This document shows, one piece after another, positions 18,865 through 28,272 of a stretch of DNA of 64,000 nt. The stretch comes from Prochlorococcus sp. AG-402-N10 (lineage in GTDB: Bacteria; Cyanobacteriota; Cyanobacteriia; PCC-6307; Cyanobiaceae). The notes under the pieces were generated by a model, which did no database searches, was not told the origin of the DNA, and was given only the letters and a program-made list of their open reading frames with translations. The stretch is taken from contig QCIU01000001.1 in assembly GCA_003216465.1 (NCBI GenBank), forward strand, positions 186,001 through 250,000. Direction: 5' to 3'. Each line of letters begins with the position of its first letter. Position 1 is the stretch's first letter. Position numbers and translations under genes: made by a program.

Positions 18865-21168
18865 ATGACCATCAGCCCACCAGAAAGTGGAGAAAAAAAC
18901 AAAAAAGTTTTGGAAGAGCCAGTAAAGGCTGATCCAAGACCTATTGATTTTGCCAAATTAGATAAACCAGGTTTCTGGTCAAGCAAATTATCCAAAGGTC
19001 CAAAAACTACCACTTGGATTTGGAATTTGCATGCCGATGCCCATGATTTTGATATCCATACAGGGGATGCTGAAGAAGCAACTAGAAAAATCTTCTCAGC
19101 ACACTTTGGACATCTTGCAGTTATTTTTATTTGGATGAGTGCTGCATTCTTCCATGGAGCAAGATTCTCAAATTATTCAGGCTGGTTAGCCGATCCTACT
19201 CATGTTAAGCCTGGGGCTCAACAAGTTTGGGCAGTAGTTGGACAGGAGATGCTTAATGGTGATCTTGGTGCTAACTACAACGGTATACAAATAAGTTCCG
19301 GAATATTCCACATGTGGCGAGCATGGGGAATTACAAATGAAAGTGAACTAATGGCCTTAGCTATAGGAGCAGTTGTAATGGCTGCACTTATGCTTCATGC
19401 CGGGATCTTTCACTACCATAAAGCTGCTCCAAAAATGGAATGGTTCCAAGATATAGAGTCAATGCTAAATCACCATATCGCTGGTTTAGTCGGCCTTGGA
19501 TCATTAGCTTGGGCTGGTCATTGTATTCATATTGGTGCTCCTACCGCAGCACTTCTAGATGCAATTGATGCAGGAACTCCATTAGTTATTAATGGTAAAG
19601 AAATTGCGACAATTGCTGATATGCCTATGCCTCATCAGTTATGTGATCCACAAATTATTGGTCAAATCTTCCCAGGATTAGCAAGTGGTACTGGAAATTT
19701 CTTTAGCCTTAATTGGCTTGCTTTTTCAGATTTCTTAACTTTTAAAGGTGGATTGAATCCTGTTACAGGAAGTCTATGGATGACTGATGTTTCTCATCAT
19801 CATTTAGCTTTTGGTGTTATTGCGATAATTGGTGGTCATATGTATAGAACTAACTATGGTATAGGCCATAGTATGAAAGAAATATTAGAGGCACATCAAG
19901 GAGACCCAATTTTATTCCCAGCTCCTAAAGGTCATCAAGGACTGTTTGAATTTATGGCTGAAAGTAGACATGCGCAGCTTTCTGTAAACTTAGCGATGCT
20001 TGGTTCTTTGAGTATCTTGATCTCTCATCATATGTATGCGATGCCTCCATATCCATATATTGCTACTGATTACATGACTGTTCTTGGTTTATTCACTCAT
20101 CATATGTGGATAGGAGGATTATTTATAGTTGGAGCTGGAGCTCACGCTGGAATAGCGATGGTCAGAGATTATGATCCCGCCAAACATATAGATAATGTTT
20201 TGGATAGGATTTTAAAAGCTAGAGATGCGTTAATAAGTCATCTTAATTGGGTTTGTATGTGGTTAGGTTTCCATAGCTTTGGACTTTATATTCATAACGA
20301 CACGATGAGAGCTTTAGGAAGACCACAAGATATGTTTAGTGACTCTGCAATTCAACTGCAACCAATATTTGCTCAATGGGTTCAAAGCATTCAAGCTTCA
20401 GCTGTTGGAACTTCTATATTGGCTGGAACTGCAGAAGCGCTACCTCATAAAGCAATAAGTGAAGTATTTAATGGAAGTTTAGTAGAAGTAGGTGGAAAGG
20501 TTGCTATTGCTCCAATTCCACTTGGAACAGCTGATTTGATGATTCATCACATTCATGCGTTCCAAATACACGTAACAGTTTTGATTCTTCTTAAAGGTGT
20601 CCTTTATGCAAGAAACTCAAGATTAATCCCTGATAAAGCATCATTAGGATTTAGATTCCCTTGTGATGGCCCTGGTCGAGGAGGTACATGTCAAGTTTCT
20701 TCTTGGGATCATGTTTTCTTAGCACTTTTCTGGATGTATAACTGCTTATCAATTGTTATTTTCCACTTTTCTTGGAAGATGCAAAGCGATGTCTGGGGAC
20801 TCACTGGAGGTAACTTTTCTCAAAGTGCCATAACTATTAATGGTTGGCTAAGAGACTTTTTATGGGCGCAATCTTCTCAGGTTTTGACAAGTTATGGTTC
20901 AGCTATAAGTATGTATGGTTTGATGTTCTTGGGAGCACACTTTATCTGGGCATTTAGCTTAATGTTCTTATTCAGTGGAAGAGGTTACTGGCAAGAACTG
21001 TTTGAATCAATTGTTTGGGCTCATAACAAACTTAAAGTTGCTCCAACAATTCAACCAAGAGCATTATCAATTACTCAAGGTCGTGCAGTTGGTGTTACTC
21101 ACTTCTTAGTAGGTGGTATTGCAACTACTTGGGCATTCTTCCATGCTCGCCTTTTCGGGCTTGGCTAA
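18865..21168 (+). CDS. psaA: Photosystem I P700 chlorophyll a apoprotein A1
   Basis: PsaA forms the reaction-centre heterodimer with PsaB and binds P700, A0, A1 and, jointly, the FX iron-sulfur cluster. The FX loop is [18 protein letters not shown] (about residue 590), with both cysteines. The 767-residue length and eleven hydrophobic segments, with many paired His such as in [19 protein letters not shown], fit PsaA. The ATG is preceded by gaggtg. In Prochlorococcus the pigments bound are divinyl chlorophylls. It is followed 28 bases on by psaB. Confidence 0.98.
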   Translation: MTISPPESGEKNKKVLEEPVKADPRPIDFAKLDKPGFWSSKLSKGPKTTTWIWNLHADAHDFDIHTGDAEEATRKIFSAHFGHLAVIFIWMSAAFFHGARFSNYSGWLADPTHVKPGAQQVWAVVGQEMLNGDLGANYNGIQISSGIFHMWRAWGITNESELMALAIGAVVMAALMLHAGIFHYHKAAPKMEWFQDIESMLNHHIAGLVGLGSLAWAGHCIHIGAPTAALLDAIDAGTPLVINGKEIATIADMPMPHQLCDPQIIGQIFPGLASGTGNFFSLNWLAFSDFLTFKGGLNPVTGSLWMTDVSHHHLAFGVIAIIGGHMYRTNYGIGHSMKEILEAHQGDPILFPAPKGHQGLFEFMAESRHAQLSVNLAMLGSLSILISHHMYAMPPYPYIATDYMTVLGLFTHHMWIGGLFIVGAGAHAGIAMVRDYDPAKHIDNVLDRILKARDALISHLNWVCMWLGFHSFGLYIHNDTMRALGRPQDMFSDSAIQLQPIFAQWVQSIQASAVGTSILAGTAEALPHKAISEVFNGSLVEVGGKVAIAPIPLGTADLMIHHIHAFQIHVTVLILLKGVLYARNSRLIPDKASLGFRFPCDGPGRGGTCQVSSWDHVFLALFWMYNCLSIVIFHFSWKMQSDVWGLTGGNFSQSAITINGWLRDFLWAQSSQVLTSYGSAISMYGLMFLGAHFIWAFSLMFLFSGRGYWQELFESIVWAHNKLKVAPTIQPRALSITQGRAVGVTHFLVGGIATTWAFFHARLFGLG

Positions 21169-21196
21169 ATAACCTGAACTTTTCCTTTTTAATTCA

Positions 21197-23425
21197 ATGG
21201 CAACAAAATTTCCATCATTTAACCAGGGTCTAGCTCAGGACCCAACAACCCGCCGAATATGGTACGGAATAGCTACAGCTCATGACTTTGAAAGTCATGA
21301 TGGAATGACTGAAGAAAAACTCTATCAAAAGTTATTTTCTACTCATTTCGGTCATTTAGCGATAATTGCGCTTTGGGTCGCTGGCAACCTTTTCCATATT
21401 GCTTGGCAAGGTAACTTTGAGCAATTCGTAATTGATCCAACTCATGTTCGTCCAATAGCTCATGCTATATGGGATCCTCATTTTGGATCTGGGATTACAG
21501 AAGCAATGACACAAGCTGGAGCTAGTGGACCGGTTAATATAGCTTATTCAGGTTTGTACCACTGGTGGTACACAATTGGAATGAGAACTAATGAGCAACT
21601 ATTCCAAGCTTCAATTTTTATGAGTATATTGGCTTGTTGGACCTTATTCGCAGGTTGGTTGCATTTACAGCCAAAATTCAGACCTTCACTTGCATGGTTT
21701 AAAAATGCAGAGTCAAGATTAAATCATCATCTAGCTGTATTATTTGGTTTTAGTAGTATCGCTTGGACCGGTCATTTAGTTCATGTAGCTATACCTGAAT
21801 CAAGAGGTCAGCATGTTGGCTGGGATAATTGGTTAACAGTGCTTCCTCATCCTGCAGGATTAGCTCCCTTCTTTACTTTAAATTGGGGTGCATACGCACA
21901 AAATCCAGATTCTTTAGATCAAGTATTTGGAACTGCTGAAGGCGCTGGAACTGCAATATTTACATTCTTAGGTGGTTTGCATCCGCAAAGTGAAGCATTA
22001 TGGTTAACTGACATAGCACATCACCACATTGCAATAGGAACTGTATTTGTTATTGCTGGTCATATGTATAGAAATACTTTTGGAATAGGCCATAGCTTAA
22101 AAGAGATTACTGAAGCTCACAATACAAGGCATCCTAATGATCCACATAAAGGTAGTTTTGGGATTAATCATGATGGTATTTATGAGACTGTAAATAACTC
22201 TTTACACTTCCAATTAGGTTTAGCTTTAGCATCTCTTGGGGTTGCCACCTCATTAGTTGCTCAACATATGGGTGCTCTGCCTTCATATGCTTTTATAGCC
22301 AGAGATTACACTACGCAATCTGCACTTTATACACATCATCAATATATAGCTATGTTTTTGATGGTTGGTGCCTTTGCACATGGAGCAATTTTCTTTGTAC
22401 GAGATTATGATCCAGAACTAAATAAAGATAATGTTTTAGCTAGAGTTTTAGGAACTAAAGAAGCATTAATAAGTCATTTAAGTTGGGTAACTATGTTACT
22501 TGGATTCCATACTTTAGGTATATATGTACATAATGATGTCGTTGTAGCTTTTGGTAATCCAGAAAAACAAATTTTAATTGAACCTGTTTTTGCTCAGTTT
22601 GTTCAAGCAGCTCAAGGAAAAATGATGTATGGCTTTGATGCTTTATTATCCGATCCAACAAGTTCTGCTAGTATCGCCGCAAATTCTTTACCAGGAAATC
22701 ATTACTGGATGGATTTAATTAATAGGCAAGATGCTCTTAGTTCATTTTTACCAATAGGCCCTGCTGATTTCTTAGTTCATCATGCCATTGCTCTTGGACT
22801 TCATACTACTGCTTTAATCCTTATTAAGGGTGCTTTAGATGCAAGGGGAACAAAACTAATTCCTGATAAAAAGGATTTAGGATATGCATTCCCATGTGAT
22901 GGTCCTGGTCGTGGAGGTACTTGTGATAGTTCATCTTGGGATGCTATGTATCTTGCAATGTTCTGGGCTTTAAACTTAATAGCATGGGTTACTTTCTACT
23001 GGCATTGGAAACATTTAGCAATTTGGCAAGGTAATGTAGCTCAATTTAATGAGTCTGGTACTTATTTAATGGGTTGGTTTAGGGATTATCTATGGTTGAA
23101 TTCTGCTCAACTAATTAATGGATATAATCCATTTGGAGTCAATTCTTTATCACCTTGGGCATGGATGTTCTTATTTGGCCATCTAGTCTGGGCGACCGGA
23201 TTCATGTTCTTAATCTCATGGAGAGGTTACTGGCAAGAATTAATTGAGACATTAGTTTGGGCTCATCAGCGTACTCCAATAGCTAACCTTGTAGGCTGGA
23301 GAGATAAGCCAGTTGCACTCTCAATTGTTCAAGCAAGATTAGTTGGATTAGCGCATTTTACAATTGGAAACATTCTTACTTTCGGAGCATTTGTAATAGC
23401 ATCTACTTCAGGTAAGTTTGGATAA
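21197..23425 (+). CDS. psaB: Photosystem I P700 chlorophyll a apoprotein A2
   Basis: PsaB is the second half of the photosystem I core and starts [20 protein letters not shown] as expected. The FX loop is [18 protein letters not shown], and the C-terminal [21 protein letters not shown] helix is typical. It is 742 residues. There is no Shine-Dalgarno sequence before the ATG, so translation may depend on coupling with psaA. A strong intrinsic terminator lies about 20 bases after the stop, so psaA-psaB ends here. Confidence 0.98.
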   Translation: MATKFPSFNQGLAQDPTTRRIWYGIATAHDFESHDGMTEEKLYQKLFSTHFGHLAIIALWVAGNLFHIAWQGNFEQFVIDPTHVRPIAHAIWDPHFGSGITEAMTQAGASGPVNIAYSGLYHWWYTIGMRTNEQLFQASIFMSILACWTLFAGWLHLQPKFRPSLAWFKNAESRLNHHLAVLFGFSSIAWTGHLVHVAIPESRGQHVGWDNWLTVLPHPAGLAPFFTLNWGAYAQNPDSLDQVFGTAEGAGTAIFTFLGGLHPQSEALWLTDIAHHHIAIGTVFVIAGHMYRNTFGIGHSLKEITEAHNTRHPNDPHKGSFGINHDGIYETVNNSLHFQLGLALASLGVATSLVAQHMGALPSYAFIARDYTTQSALYTHHQYIAMFLMVGAFAHGAIFFVRDYDPELNKDNVLARVLGTKEALISHLSWVTMLLGFHTLGIYVHNDVVVAFGNPEKQILIEPVFAQFVQAAQGKMMYGFDALLSDPTSSASIAANSLPGNHYWMDLINRQDALSSFLPIGPADFLVHHAIALGLHTTALILIKGALDARGTKLIPDKKDLGYAFPCDGPGRGGTCDSSSWDAMYLAMFWALNLIAWVTFYWHWKHLAIWQGNVAQFNESGTYLMGWFRDYLWLNSAQLINGYNPFGVNSLSPWAWMFLFGHLVWATGFMFLISWRGYWQELIETLVWAHQRTPIANLVGWRDKPVALSIVQARLVGLAHFTIGNILTFGAFVIASTSGKFG

Positions 23426-23443
23426 ACTCTTACTAAATAATCT

Positions 23444-23473
23444 AAATCACCACATTAGTGGTGATTTTTTTTG
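23444..23473 (+). terminator. Rho-independent terminator of psaAB
   Basis: A perfect 10-bp stem, AAATCACCAC at 23444-23453 and GTGGTGATTT at 23458-23467, closes a 4-base ATTA loop and runs into a T tract. This is the clearest intrinsic terminator in the window and sits about 19 bases after the psaB stop. Confidence 0.9.
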
Positions 23474-23530
23474 TTTATATTTTATTGTTCTAGATAAGTT
23501 AAAATTAAAGGATTATTAATAGCTATTTAT

Positions 23531-24493
23531 ATGACATATGTTAATCAGTTGATTTCTATTATTATTCCTGTTTTTAATGAAAGCGAAAGTATTGGATATT
23601 TATTAGATGAAGTTTTAAATGTAATGCTATCTAATAAATTAAATTTTGAATTAGTTGTTGTTAATGATGGATCTAAAGACACTACGTCCACTGTATTGGA
23701 TGAATTAACTAACAAGATTCAGGAATTATCAGTTATTACACTCCGAAAAAATTATGGACAAACAGCAGCTATGGCTGCAGGTTTTGATAATTCTAAGGGC
23801 GAAATTGTAATTACTTTAGATGGGGACTTACAAAATGATCCTAATGATATTCCGAATCTCATATCACAAATAAATGAAGGCTATGATTTAATTTGTGGCT
23901 GGAGATATGATCGAAAAGATAAATTAATTAATAGACGTATACCATCAAAAATTGCAAATAAGTTAATTGCTAATGTTACGGGCCTTAAGCTGCATGATTA
24001 TGGATGTTCCTTAAAAGCGTTTAAAAAAGAGATACTAGATGACATGAAATTATATGGAGAACTTCATAGGTTTTTACCTGTTTTAGCAAATATTGAAGGA
24101 GCCAAAATTAAAGAAATCAAAGTTAATCATCGAAGTCGTAAATTCGGTTCTAGTAAATATGGGATTGATAGAACATTTAGAGTTTTAATGGATTTGCTTA
24201 CAGTTTGGTTTATGACTAAATTCTTAACAAGACCTATGTACGGCTTTGGTTTTGTTGGGATTATAAGTATTTTATTAAGTCTTGGGATGACTTCTTACTT
24301 AATAGTGATCAAATTATTGGGCGAAGATATAGGTAATCGTCCGATGCTTATGTTTGCTCTGATACTAGGAATAGCAGGGGTTCAATTATTTAGTTTTGGT
24401 TTATTAAGTGAACTTTTAATTAGAACTTATCACGAAAGTCAAAACAGGCCAATTTACAGGATTAGAAAAATTCAAACTAAAATGAATAACTAA
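23531..24493 (+). CDS. Family 2 glycosyltransferase with two C-terminal membrane segments
   Basis: The N-terminal 230 residues are a GT2 (GT-A fold) domain: LISIIIPVFNESESIGYLLD, VVVNDGSKDTT, TLDGDLQNDPNDIP (DxD type metal site) and HRSRKFGSSKYG. Two hydrophobic hairpins follow (about 235-262 and 275-300). The arrangement matches the dolichyl-phosphate mannose synthase/GtrB group, which transfers a sugar to a polyprenyl phosphate for later use in envelope glycans. It is 320 residues. It lies alone between the psaAB terminator and psaI, and the sugar is unknown. Confidence 0.85.
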   Translation: MTYVNQLISIIIPVFNESESIGYLLDEVLNVMLSNKLNFELVVVNDGSKDTTSTVLDELTNKIQELSVITLRKNYGQTAAMAAGFDNSKGEIVITLDGDLQNDPNDIPNLISQINEGYDLICGWRYDRKDKLINRRIPSKIANKLIANVTGLKLHDYGCSLKAFKKEILDDMKLYGELHRFLPVLANIEGAKIKEIKVNHRSRKFGSSKYGIDRTFRVLMDLLTVWFMTKFLTRPMYGFGFVGIISILLSLGMTSYLIVIKLLGEDIGNRPMLMFALILGIAGVQLFSFGLLSELLIRTYHESQNRPIYRIRKIQTKMNN

Positions 24494-24497
24494 ATCA

Positions 24498-24662
24498 TTA
24501 TTTGAATTTTCTTATAAGACAAGCTGAAAATTCTACTATTGCAGGATCCATATCTTTTAAGCCCCGTCTGATTATTGGTAATGTTGATTTATCGGCTAAT
24601 TCTTCTGCAAGATTTAAGGCTTTTAACTTATCTTCTGCTGAACCTTTAAAAAGTTTATTCAT
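24498..24662 (-). CDS. Small HEAT-like helical protein, function unknown
   Basis: The minus strand encodes a 54-residue protein beginning MNKLFKGSAEDKLKALNLAE and continuing ELADKSTLPIIRRGLKDMDP, then AIVEFSACLIRKFK and a stop. The pattern of two amphipathic helices with a central LPxIxxGLKDxD resembles one HEAT/ARM-type repeat. The frame is clean and codon use is like that of the neighbours. It lies 3' to 3' with the glycosyltransferase, with stops five bases apart. The opposite strand also has a 61-codon open frame, but its product looks like noise, while this one reads as a folded protein. Function unknown. Confidence 0.7.
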   Translation of the reverse strand: MNKLFKGSAEDKLKALNLAEELADKSTLPIIRRGLKDMDPAIVEFSACLIRKFK

Positions 24663-24981
24663 TTTTTCTCTTTTTTTTCTTTTATAAAACTCTGAGTACT
24701 TGTATAAGCTTTTTTGATTATGATTATTTTTTTTTTGCTGCAGAGGTAATTATATTATTTTTAGTATTTATTTATTTCATCGGATATAATTTCTTTTTAT
24801 TAAAAGCATTAGATAAATATTTTCTCTTGAAAATAACAATAAAAAATAGTATTAAAATAATGAAAACTATTGAGAGAAAATTGAGCATATATTAAAGTTA
24901 ATAATTTTTATATCATCCAGTAATAAAAGTAACACTATTTGCCATTTAAATACTAAAGTATTCAAAGATCTTTAATAGATT
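24663..24981. other. AT-rich gap before psaI
   Basis: The gap is 319 bases of very AT-rich DNA that must contain the promoters of the 54-residue minus-strand gene and of psaI-psaL. Apart from the 38-codon minus-strand candidate at 24772-24888 I see no gene. No strong dyad or repeat stands out. Confidence 0.5.
24772..24888 (-). CDS. Candidate 38-residue single-span membrane protein
   Basis: A short frame encodes MLNFLSIVFIILILFFIVIF followed by KRKYLSNAFNKKKLYPMK. One hydrophobic segment (residues 3-20) followed by a lysine-rich tail is the layout of real tiny membrane proteins, including many photosystem accessory subunits. However, AT-rich intergenic DNA often encodes Phe/Ile/Leu runs by chance, and I see no Shine-Dalgarno sequence. 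It lies between the 54-residue gene and psaI, on the strand opposite psaI. It may be real or chance. Confidence 0.3.
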   Translation of the reverse strand: MLNFLSIVFIILILFFIVIFKRKYLSNAFNKKKLYPMK

Positions 24982-25095
24982 ATGCCATCTGATTTTTCAA
25001 CGTTCCTACCATCAATATTTGTCCCATTGATTGGTCTAGTAACCCCAGCAGTATTTCTTGTATTAATTGGAAGATTGATTACAGCTACTGATTAA
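24982..25095 (+). CDS. psaI: Photosystem I reaction centre subunit VIII
   Basis: This is a 37-residue protein, MPSDFSTFLPSIFVPLIGLV then TPAVFLVLIGRLITATD, with one membrane helix (about 11-31). The IFVPLxGLVxPAVxMxLxxxxI pattern and the length identify PsaI. PsaI helps PsaL bind at the trimer-forming edge of photosystem I. psaL follows 28 bases later, in the usual cyanobacterial order. The gene is easy to miss because of its length. Confidence 0.93.
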   Translation: MPSDFSTFLPSIFVPLIGLVTPAVFLVLIGRLITATD

Positions 25096-25123
25096 ATAAA
25101 TTCAAATTACACTTTTATTAAAA

Positions 25124-25723
25124 ATGAGCGACTTTCAAAAATCATTTTCAGAATCAACAAGTTCTATTAAATTTGATGAGAAATATATAGATAATTCTGT
25201 TCAGCCAAATGACATCGGTATAGCAAATCAATGGGCTGTTAAAACAGTGTCAGATCCTTGCGTTGGAAATCTTGCAACACCAGTTAATAGCGGTTACTTT
25301 ACAAAAGCCTTTATTAATAATTTACCTTTTTATAGAGAAGGTATTTCTCCAAATTTTAGAGGTTTAGAAACTGGAGCTGCATTTGGATATCTTTTATATG
25401 GTCCATTTTCTATGACTGGTCCGTTAAGAAATTCTGATTTTGCGTTAACGGCAGGACTACTTGCAACAATAGGAGCTGTTCATATATTGACAGGGCTTTT
25501 AGTTCTTTATAATGCCCCTGGAAAAGCTCCTAATGTTCAGCCCCCAGACGCCACAGTATACAATCCTCCCACAGACTTGTTTACTAGAGCAGGCTGGGCC
25601 GATTTTACAAGTGGGTTTTGGTTAGGTGGTTGTGGAGGTGCTGTCTTTGCATGGCTTCTTGTAGGCACTCTTCATTTAGATACTATAATGCCAATTGTAA
25701 AAAATATTTGGACAACTGGTTAA
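25124..25723 (+). CDS. psaL: Photosystem I reaction centre subunit XI
   Basis: PsaL holds the photosystem I monomers together in the trimer. The sequence has [40 protein letters not shown] and [20 protein letters not shown], all typical, and two or three hydrophobic helices in the C-terminal 120 residues. The length (199) is longer than in freshwater cyanobacteria (about 155) because of a polar N-terminal extension of some 40 residues, as in other Prochlorococcus. It is co-oriented with psaI. Confidence 0.96.
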   Translation: MSDFQKSFSESTSSIKFDEKYIDNSVQPNDIGIANQWAVKTVSDPCVGNLATPVNSGYFTKAFINNLPFYREGISPNFRGLETGAAFGYLLYGPFSMTGPLRNSDFALTAGLLATIGAVHILTGLLVLYNAPGKAPNVQPPDATVYNPPTDLFTRAGWADFTSGFWLGGCGGAVFAWLLVGTLHLDTIMPIVKNIWTTG

Positions 25724-25773
25724 TTTAAAAATTTACCTAGAGTATATGCAATAGTTAGCTGTTATATAAAAAT

Positions 25774-26532
25774 TTATCTAATAGTTTTATTCCATCTGTA
25801 AGATCTAAATATTCTTCCTGCAGAAATAAGTTTGGATTGATAGTGAAGTGATATTTTGTCATTAGTTTCTTTTAAAGTGTCTATTCCTATACCATTTCTG
25901 CCGTAGTCGATACCCGAACTATGGTAATAAAATCCATCTCCTTTATAAATACCAACATGATCACATTTTTTTTTATTTCCAAAAAATAAAATATCTCCTT
26001 CTTTAAGTGAATAATTGTTTTCTGAAAAATTGAAAAGATGCCTGCAAAAACTTTTTATTTGATATGAATCTCTAGGTATATAAATTTCATGATTTAAAAA
26101 AGCAGTTTGAATTAGGCCAGAACAGTCAAAATTTGGCCCTAATGTGCCACCCCAAAGATATTTATTTTTTACTTTAGATTGATTTTTTATCCAATTAAGT
26201 ATCAATGGAATTTTTTCTTGTATAGATTCTTCATCAGATTCGGCAAAACTGTTTTTAGAATCAAATTTTTCAATAGATAATTTTAGCAAATCAATCCAGC
26301 AGATATACCCATCTTCATAAAATTGCACTAATATTCTGGATAATTTATTTTTACTCTGATAGAGATTGGGATAAATAAGTCTAAAAATTCTATTTTTGAC
26401 AATTTCCGTAACTAAATTATTTTCAGTTTCATTTTGATATCCAGAAATATTAATTTTTACTTTCCACCAAATAGTGTTTGAAAAATTTGTTTGTTTTAAT
26501 AGTGAGATAGGGTCTACATGTTCTTTCATCAA
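25774..26532 (-). CDS. NlpC/P60 family cysteine peptidase
   Basis: The C-terminal half (about 115-245) is an NlpC/P60 domain, an endopeptidase of peptidoglycan stem peptides. The catalytic Cys is C137 in NFDCSGLIQTAF and the likely His is H192 in KKCDHVGIYKG, with a further His at 204. The N-terminal half has FYEDGYICWIDL, a sequence typical of the SH3b domain in cyanobacterial gamma-D-Glu-diaminoacid endopeptidases. No signal peptide is visible, so it may act on recycled muropeptides in the cytoplasm. The 252-residue length fits this family. The start overlaps the divergent beta-lactamase-like gene by 15 bases. Confidence 0.87.
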   Translation of the reverse strand: MMKEHVDPISLLKQTNFSNTIWWKVKINISGYQNETENNLVTEIVKNRIFRLIYPNLYQSKNKLSRILVQFYEDGYICWIDLLKLSIEKFDSKNSFAESDEESIQEKIPLILNWIKNQSKVKNKYLWGGTLGPNFDCSGLIQTAFLNHEIYIPRDSYQIKSFCRHLFNFSENNYSLKEGDILFFGNKKKCDHVGIYKGDGFYYHSSGIDYGRNGIGIDTLKETNDKISLHYQSKLISAGRIFRSYRWNKTIR

Positions 26533-27432
26533 ATGTCTTTTTATTATTTAAGAGAAGAAATGGGTTTAGCTTTAAATGGTATTTTAGACAGGATTTGCTC
26601 TAAAAATATAGAAAATTTAAGGAATGATATCGCAATAACTTGGATCAATTATAAAAGCGAAAGCAATCGTATAAATAAAGGCTTTGGAGTTGGAATCAAT
26701 AATAGAAAACTCATTTATCCTGCAAGCATCGTAAAGCTTGTTTATGGCCTCGCAGCATACTCATGGATTGATACAAAAAAAATATTATTAAACCAAGAAA
26801 TAATCGATGCAGTAAATAAAATGCTTTTTTACTCAAGTAATGATGCTACAAGCTTTTTAATCGATATCATCACTGGGACTACAAGTGGTCCATGCATAGA
26901 AGGAGATCCTTGGGAGAATTGGAAATATCAAAGATCAATAATCAATGATTGGTTAAAAGAACTTAATTGGAATGAATTAAACGAGATAAATTGCTGCCAA
27001 AAAACTTGGGATGATGGACCATTTGGTAGAGAAAAAGAATTTTATGGACCTCTCAACATTAATAAAAATATGATGACAACAGATTCAACTGCGAGGATTT
27101 TGGAGGAGATAATGATAAATCTTGATTATCAAAAAGAAAATTTAAATTTGAAAAGTTTTTTAAAAAGAGATTTAAATAAGAACGTTCTTAAAAAGGATCC
27201 TCTTAATCAAGTAGACGGTTTTTTAGGAGAAGGATTACCCGAAAATATTAATTTCTGGAGTAAAGCAGGTCTAATGTCTCAAGCTAGACATGATGCTGCT
27301 TGGTGGGTTAATAATGACTCATTACAGACTTTATTAGTTGTTTTTGGGAATGGAAAGAAATACTTCAAAGATGAGACTTTATTTCCTGAAATAGCCAAGG
27401 CTGTTTATAAATATAATAATAATTTGGTTTAA
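26518..27432 (+). CDS. Class A beta-lactamase-like serine hydrolase
   Basis: The protein has the three active-site elements of the penicillin-binding/class A lactamase fold: SxxK (S70-I-V-K73 in YPASIVKLVYG), an SxN element (S106 to N108 in FYSSNDA), and a KTG-like KAG at 249-251 in FWSKAGLMSQARHDA. No obvious class A Glu166 motif is seen. There is no signal peptide, so a role in antibiotic resistance is unlikely; a peptidase or esterase role is as likely. Starts at 26518, 26533 and 26560 are all possible. The first overlaps the divergent NlpC/P60 start codon region. Confidence 0.8.
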   Translation: MFFHQMSFYYLREEMGLALNGILDRICSKNIENLRNDIAITWINYKSESNRINKGFGVGINNRKLIYPASIVKLVYGLAAYSWIDTKKILLNQEIIDAVNKMLFYSSNDATSFLIDIITGTTSGPCIEGDPWENWKYQRSIINDWLKELNWNELNEINCCQKTWDDGPFGREKEFYGPLNINKNMMTTDSTARILEEIMINLDYQKENLNLKSFLKRDLNKNVLKKDPLNQVDGFLGEGLPENINFWSKAGLMSQARHDAAWWVNNDSLQTLLVVFGNGKKYFKDETLFPEIAKAVYKYNNNLV

Positions 27433-27434
27433 TG

Positions 27435-27665
27435 TTAGATTAAATCATCTAAGAAATCTCTATCTAATTTATTTGTATAAGCTTCGTACGGTAACATCAT
27501 AACCTCCTCAAAATCTAATTCATTCAAGATCCATTCTTCATATTCGGCTAATAAACTATTTCTATCCTTATTATCTAATTCATGAATACGTAGTGCAGTA
27601 TCTTTAAGATTTTCTTTAATCAGGTTTTCAAGTTCTTTTTTATTCATATCAGTTCTTTTCTCCAT
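27435..27665 (-). CDS. Small acidic protein, function unknown
   Basis: This 76-residue protein is rich in Glu, Asp, Lys and Leu (MNKKELENLIKENLKDTALR near the start and WILNELDFEEVMMLPYEAY later) and is probably all helical. I recognise no domain. The Met at residue 1 overlaps the recombinase-like gene upstream by 17 bases; the Met at residue 7 (codon 27645-27647) would abut it instead, so the start is open. Either way the pair reads as a two-gene operon with coupled translation. It is convergent with the lactamase-like gene, with two bases between stops. Confidence 0.7.
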   Translation of the reverse strand: MEKRTDMNKKELENLIKENLKDTALRIHELDNKDRNSLLAEYEEWILNELDFEEVMMLPYEAYTNKLDRDFLDDLI

Positions 27666-28272
27666 CTAGAATTATTCTTCGGATTGTTGATAAAGCAATT
27701 CCAGTTTGAGTTCTGATTGATCTATATGAGCATCCCTCTTTACGCAACCTCATAACTAGTGATTCTTTTAAAGGACTAATTTTTGGTCTGCCTCCTAAAT
27801 TATTTCCATTTAATCTTCTTTGTAAAACAAGTTCTTTTTTTCTTTCTCTTAAGCACTCATTATCCAAATTATCCAACTCATATAAAATATGGAAGACTGA
27901 AGAAGATATTTCAGAGGAATTTTTTGGAGACAAAAATCCAGACAAGGTTCTCAACTTAACATCATTATTCAAGAGTTTATTAATTGTTTTTATACATTCA
28001 TTTCGATTACAAAATGCCCTATCTAATTTTGTGATAATTAATTCATCTCCTTTTGACAAATAATTTAGAGCTTTTCTTAGTTCGGGTTTTATTTCTTCAT
28101 CTATACCTATGATTTCAGAAAATATTAAGCTGCAACCCTCATTTTTTAAGGTTTTTATTTGTTCATCTAAGTAATCAGATTCACTATCAATAGCTCTTGC
28201 ATATCCAATAGATTTGGATTTTCTATTTTTTTCAGATAAAAGAAAACGTTTTCTTTTAAATTTAAGTGTCAA
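27649..28272 (-). CDS. Serine recombinase-like protein, catalytic Ser not evident
   Basis: Residues about 21-150 follow the resolvase/invertase N-terminal domain: SIGYARAIDSESDYLDEQIK, then GDELIITKLDRAFCNRNECI. Residues about 157-204 (GGRPKISPLKESLVMRLRKE, then YRSIRTQTGIALSTIRRII) are a resolvase-type helix-turn-helix. The usual YARVS nucleophile position holds Ile (YARAI), R71 of KLDRxxR is Cys, and R45 appears to be Lys; R8, D67 and R68 are kept. It therefore looks like a DNA-binding relative that has lost strand cleavage, though a nearby Ser could serve. It is 207 residues and overlaps the 76-residue gene. Confidence 0.75.
   Translation of the reverse strand: MTLKFKRKRFLLSEKNRKSKSIGYARAIDSESDYLDEQIKTLKNEGCSLIFSEIIGIDEEIKPELRKALNYLSKGDELIITKLDRAFCNRNECIKTINKLLNNDVKLRTLSGFLSPKNSSEISSSVFHILYELDNLDNECLRERKKELVLQRRLNGNNLGGRPKISPLKESLVMRLRKEGCSYRSIRTQTGIALSTIRRIILDGEKN

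Noticed and set aside
24502..24687. 61-codon + frame opposite the 54-residue gene
   Set aside because: The minus-strand product is far more protein-like; this frame is its mirror.
26518..27432. Antibiotic-resistance beta-lactamase
   Set aside because: No signal peptide and no class A Glu166 motif seen; a housekeeping peptidase/esterase-like role is more likely.
27649..28272. Active transposon or integron resolvase
   Set aside because: No terminal repeats or transposase nearby, and catalytic residues look lost.
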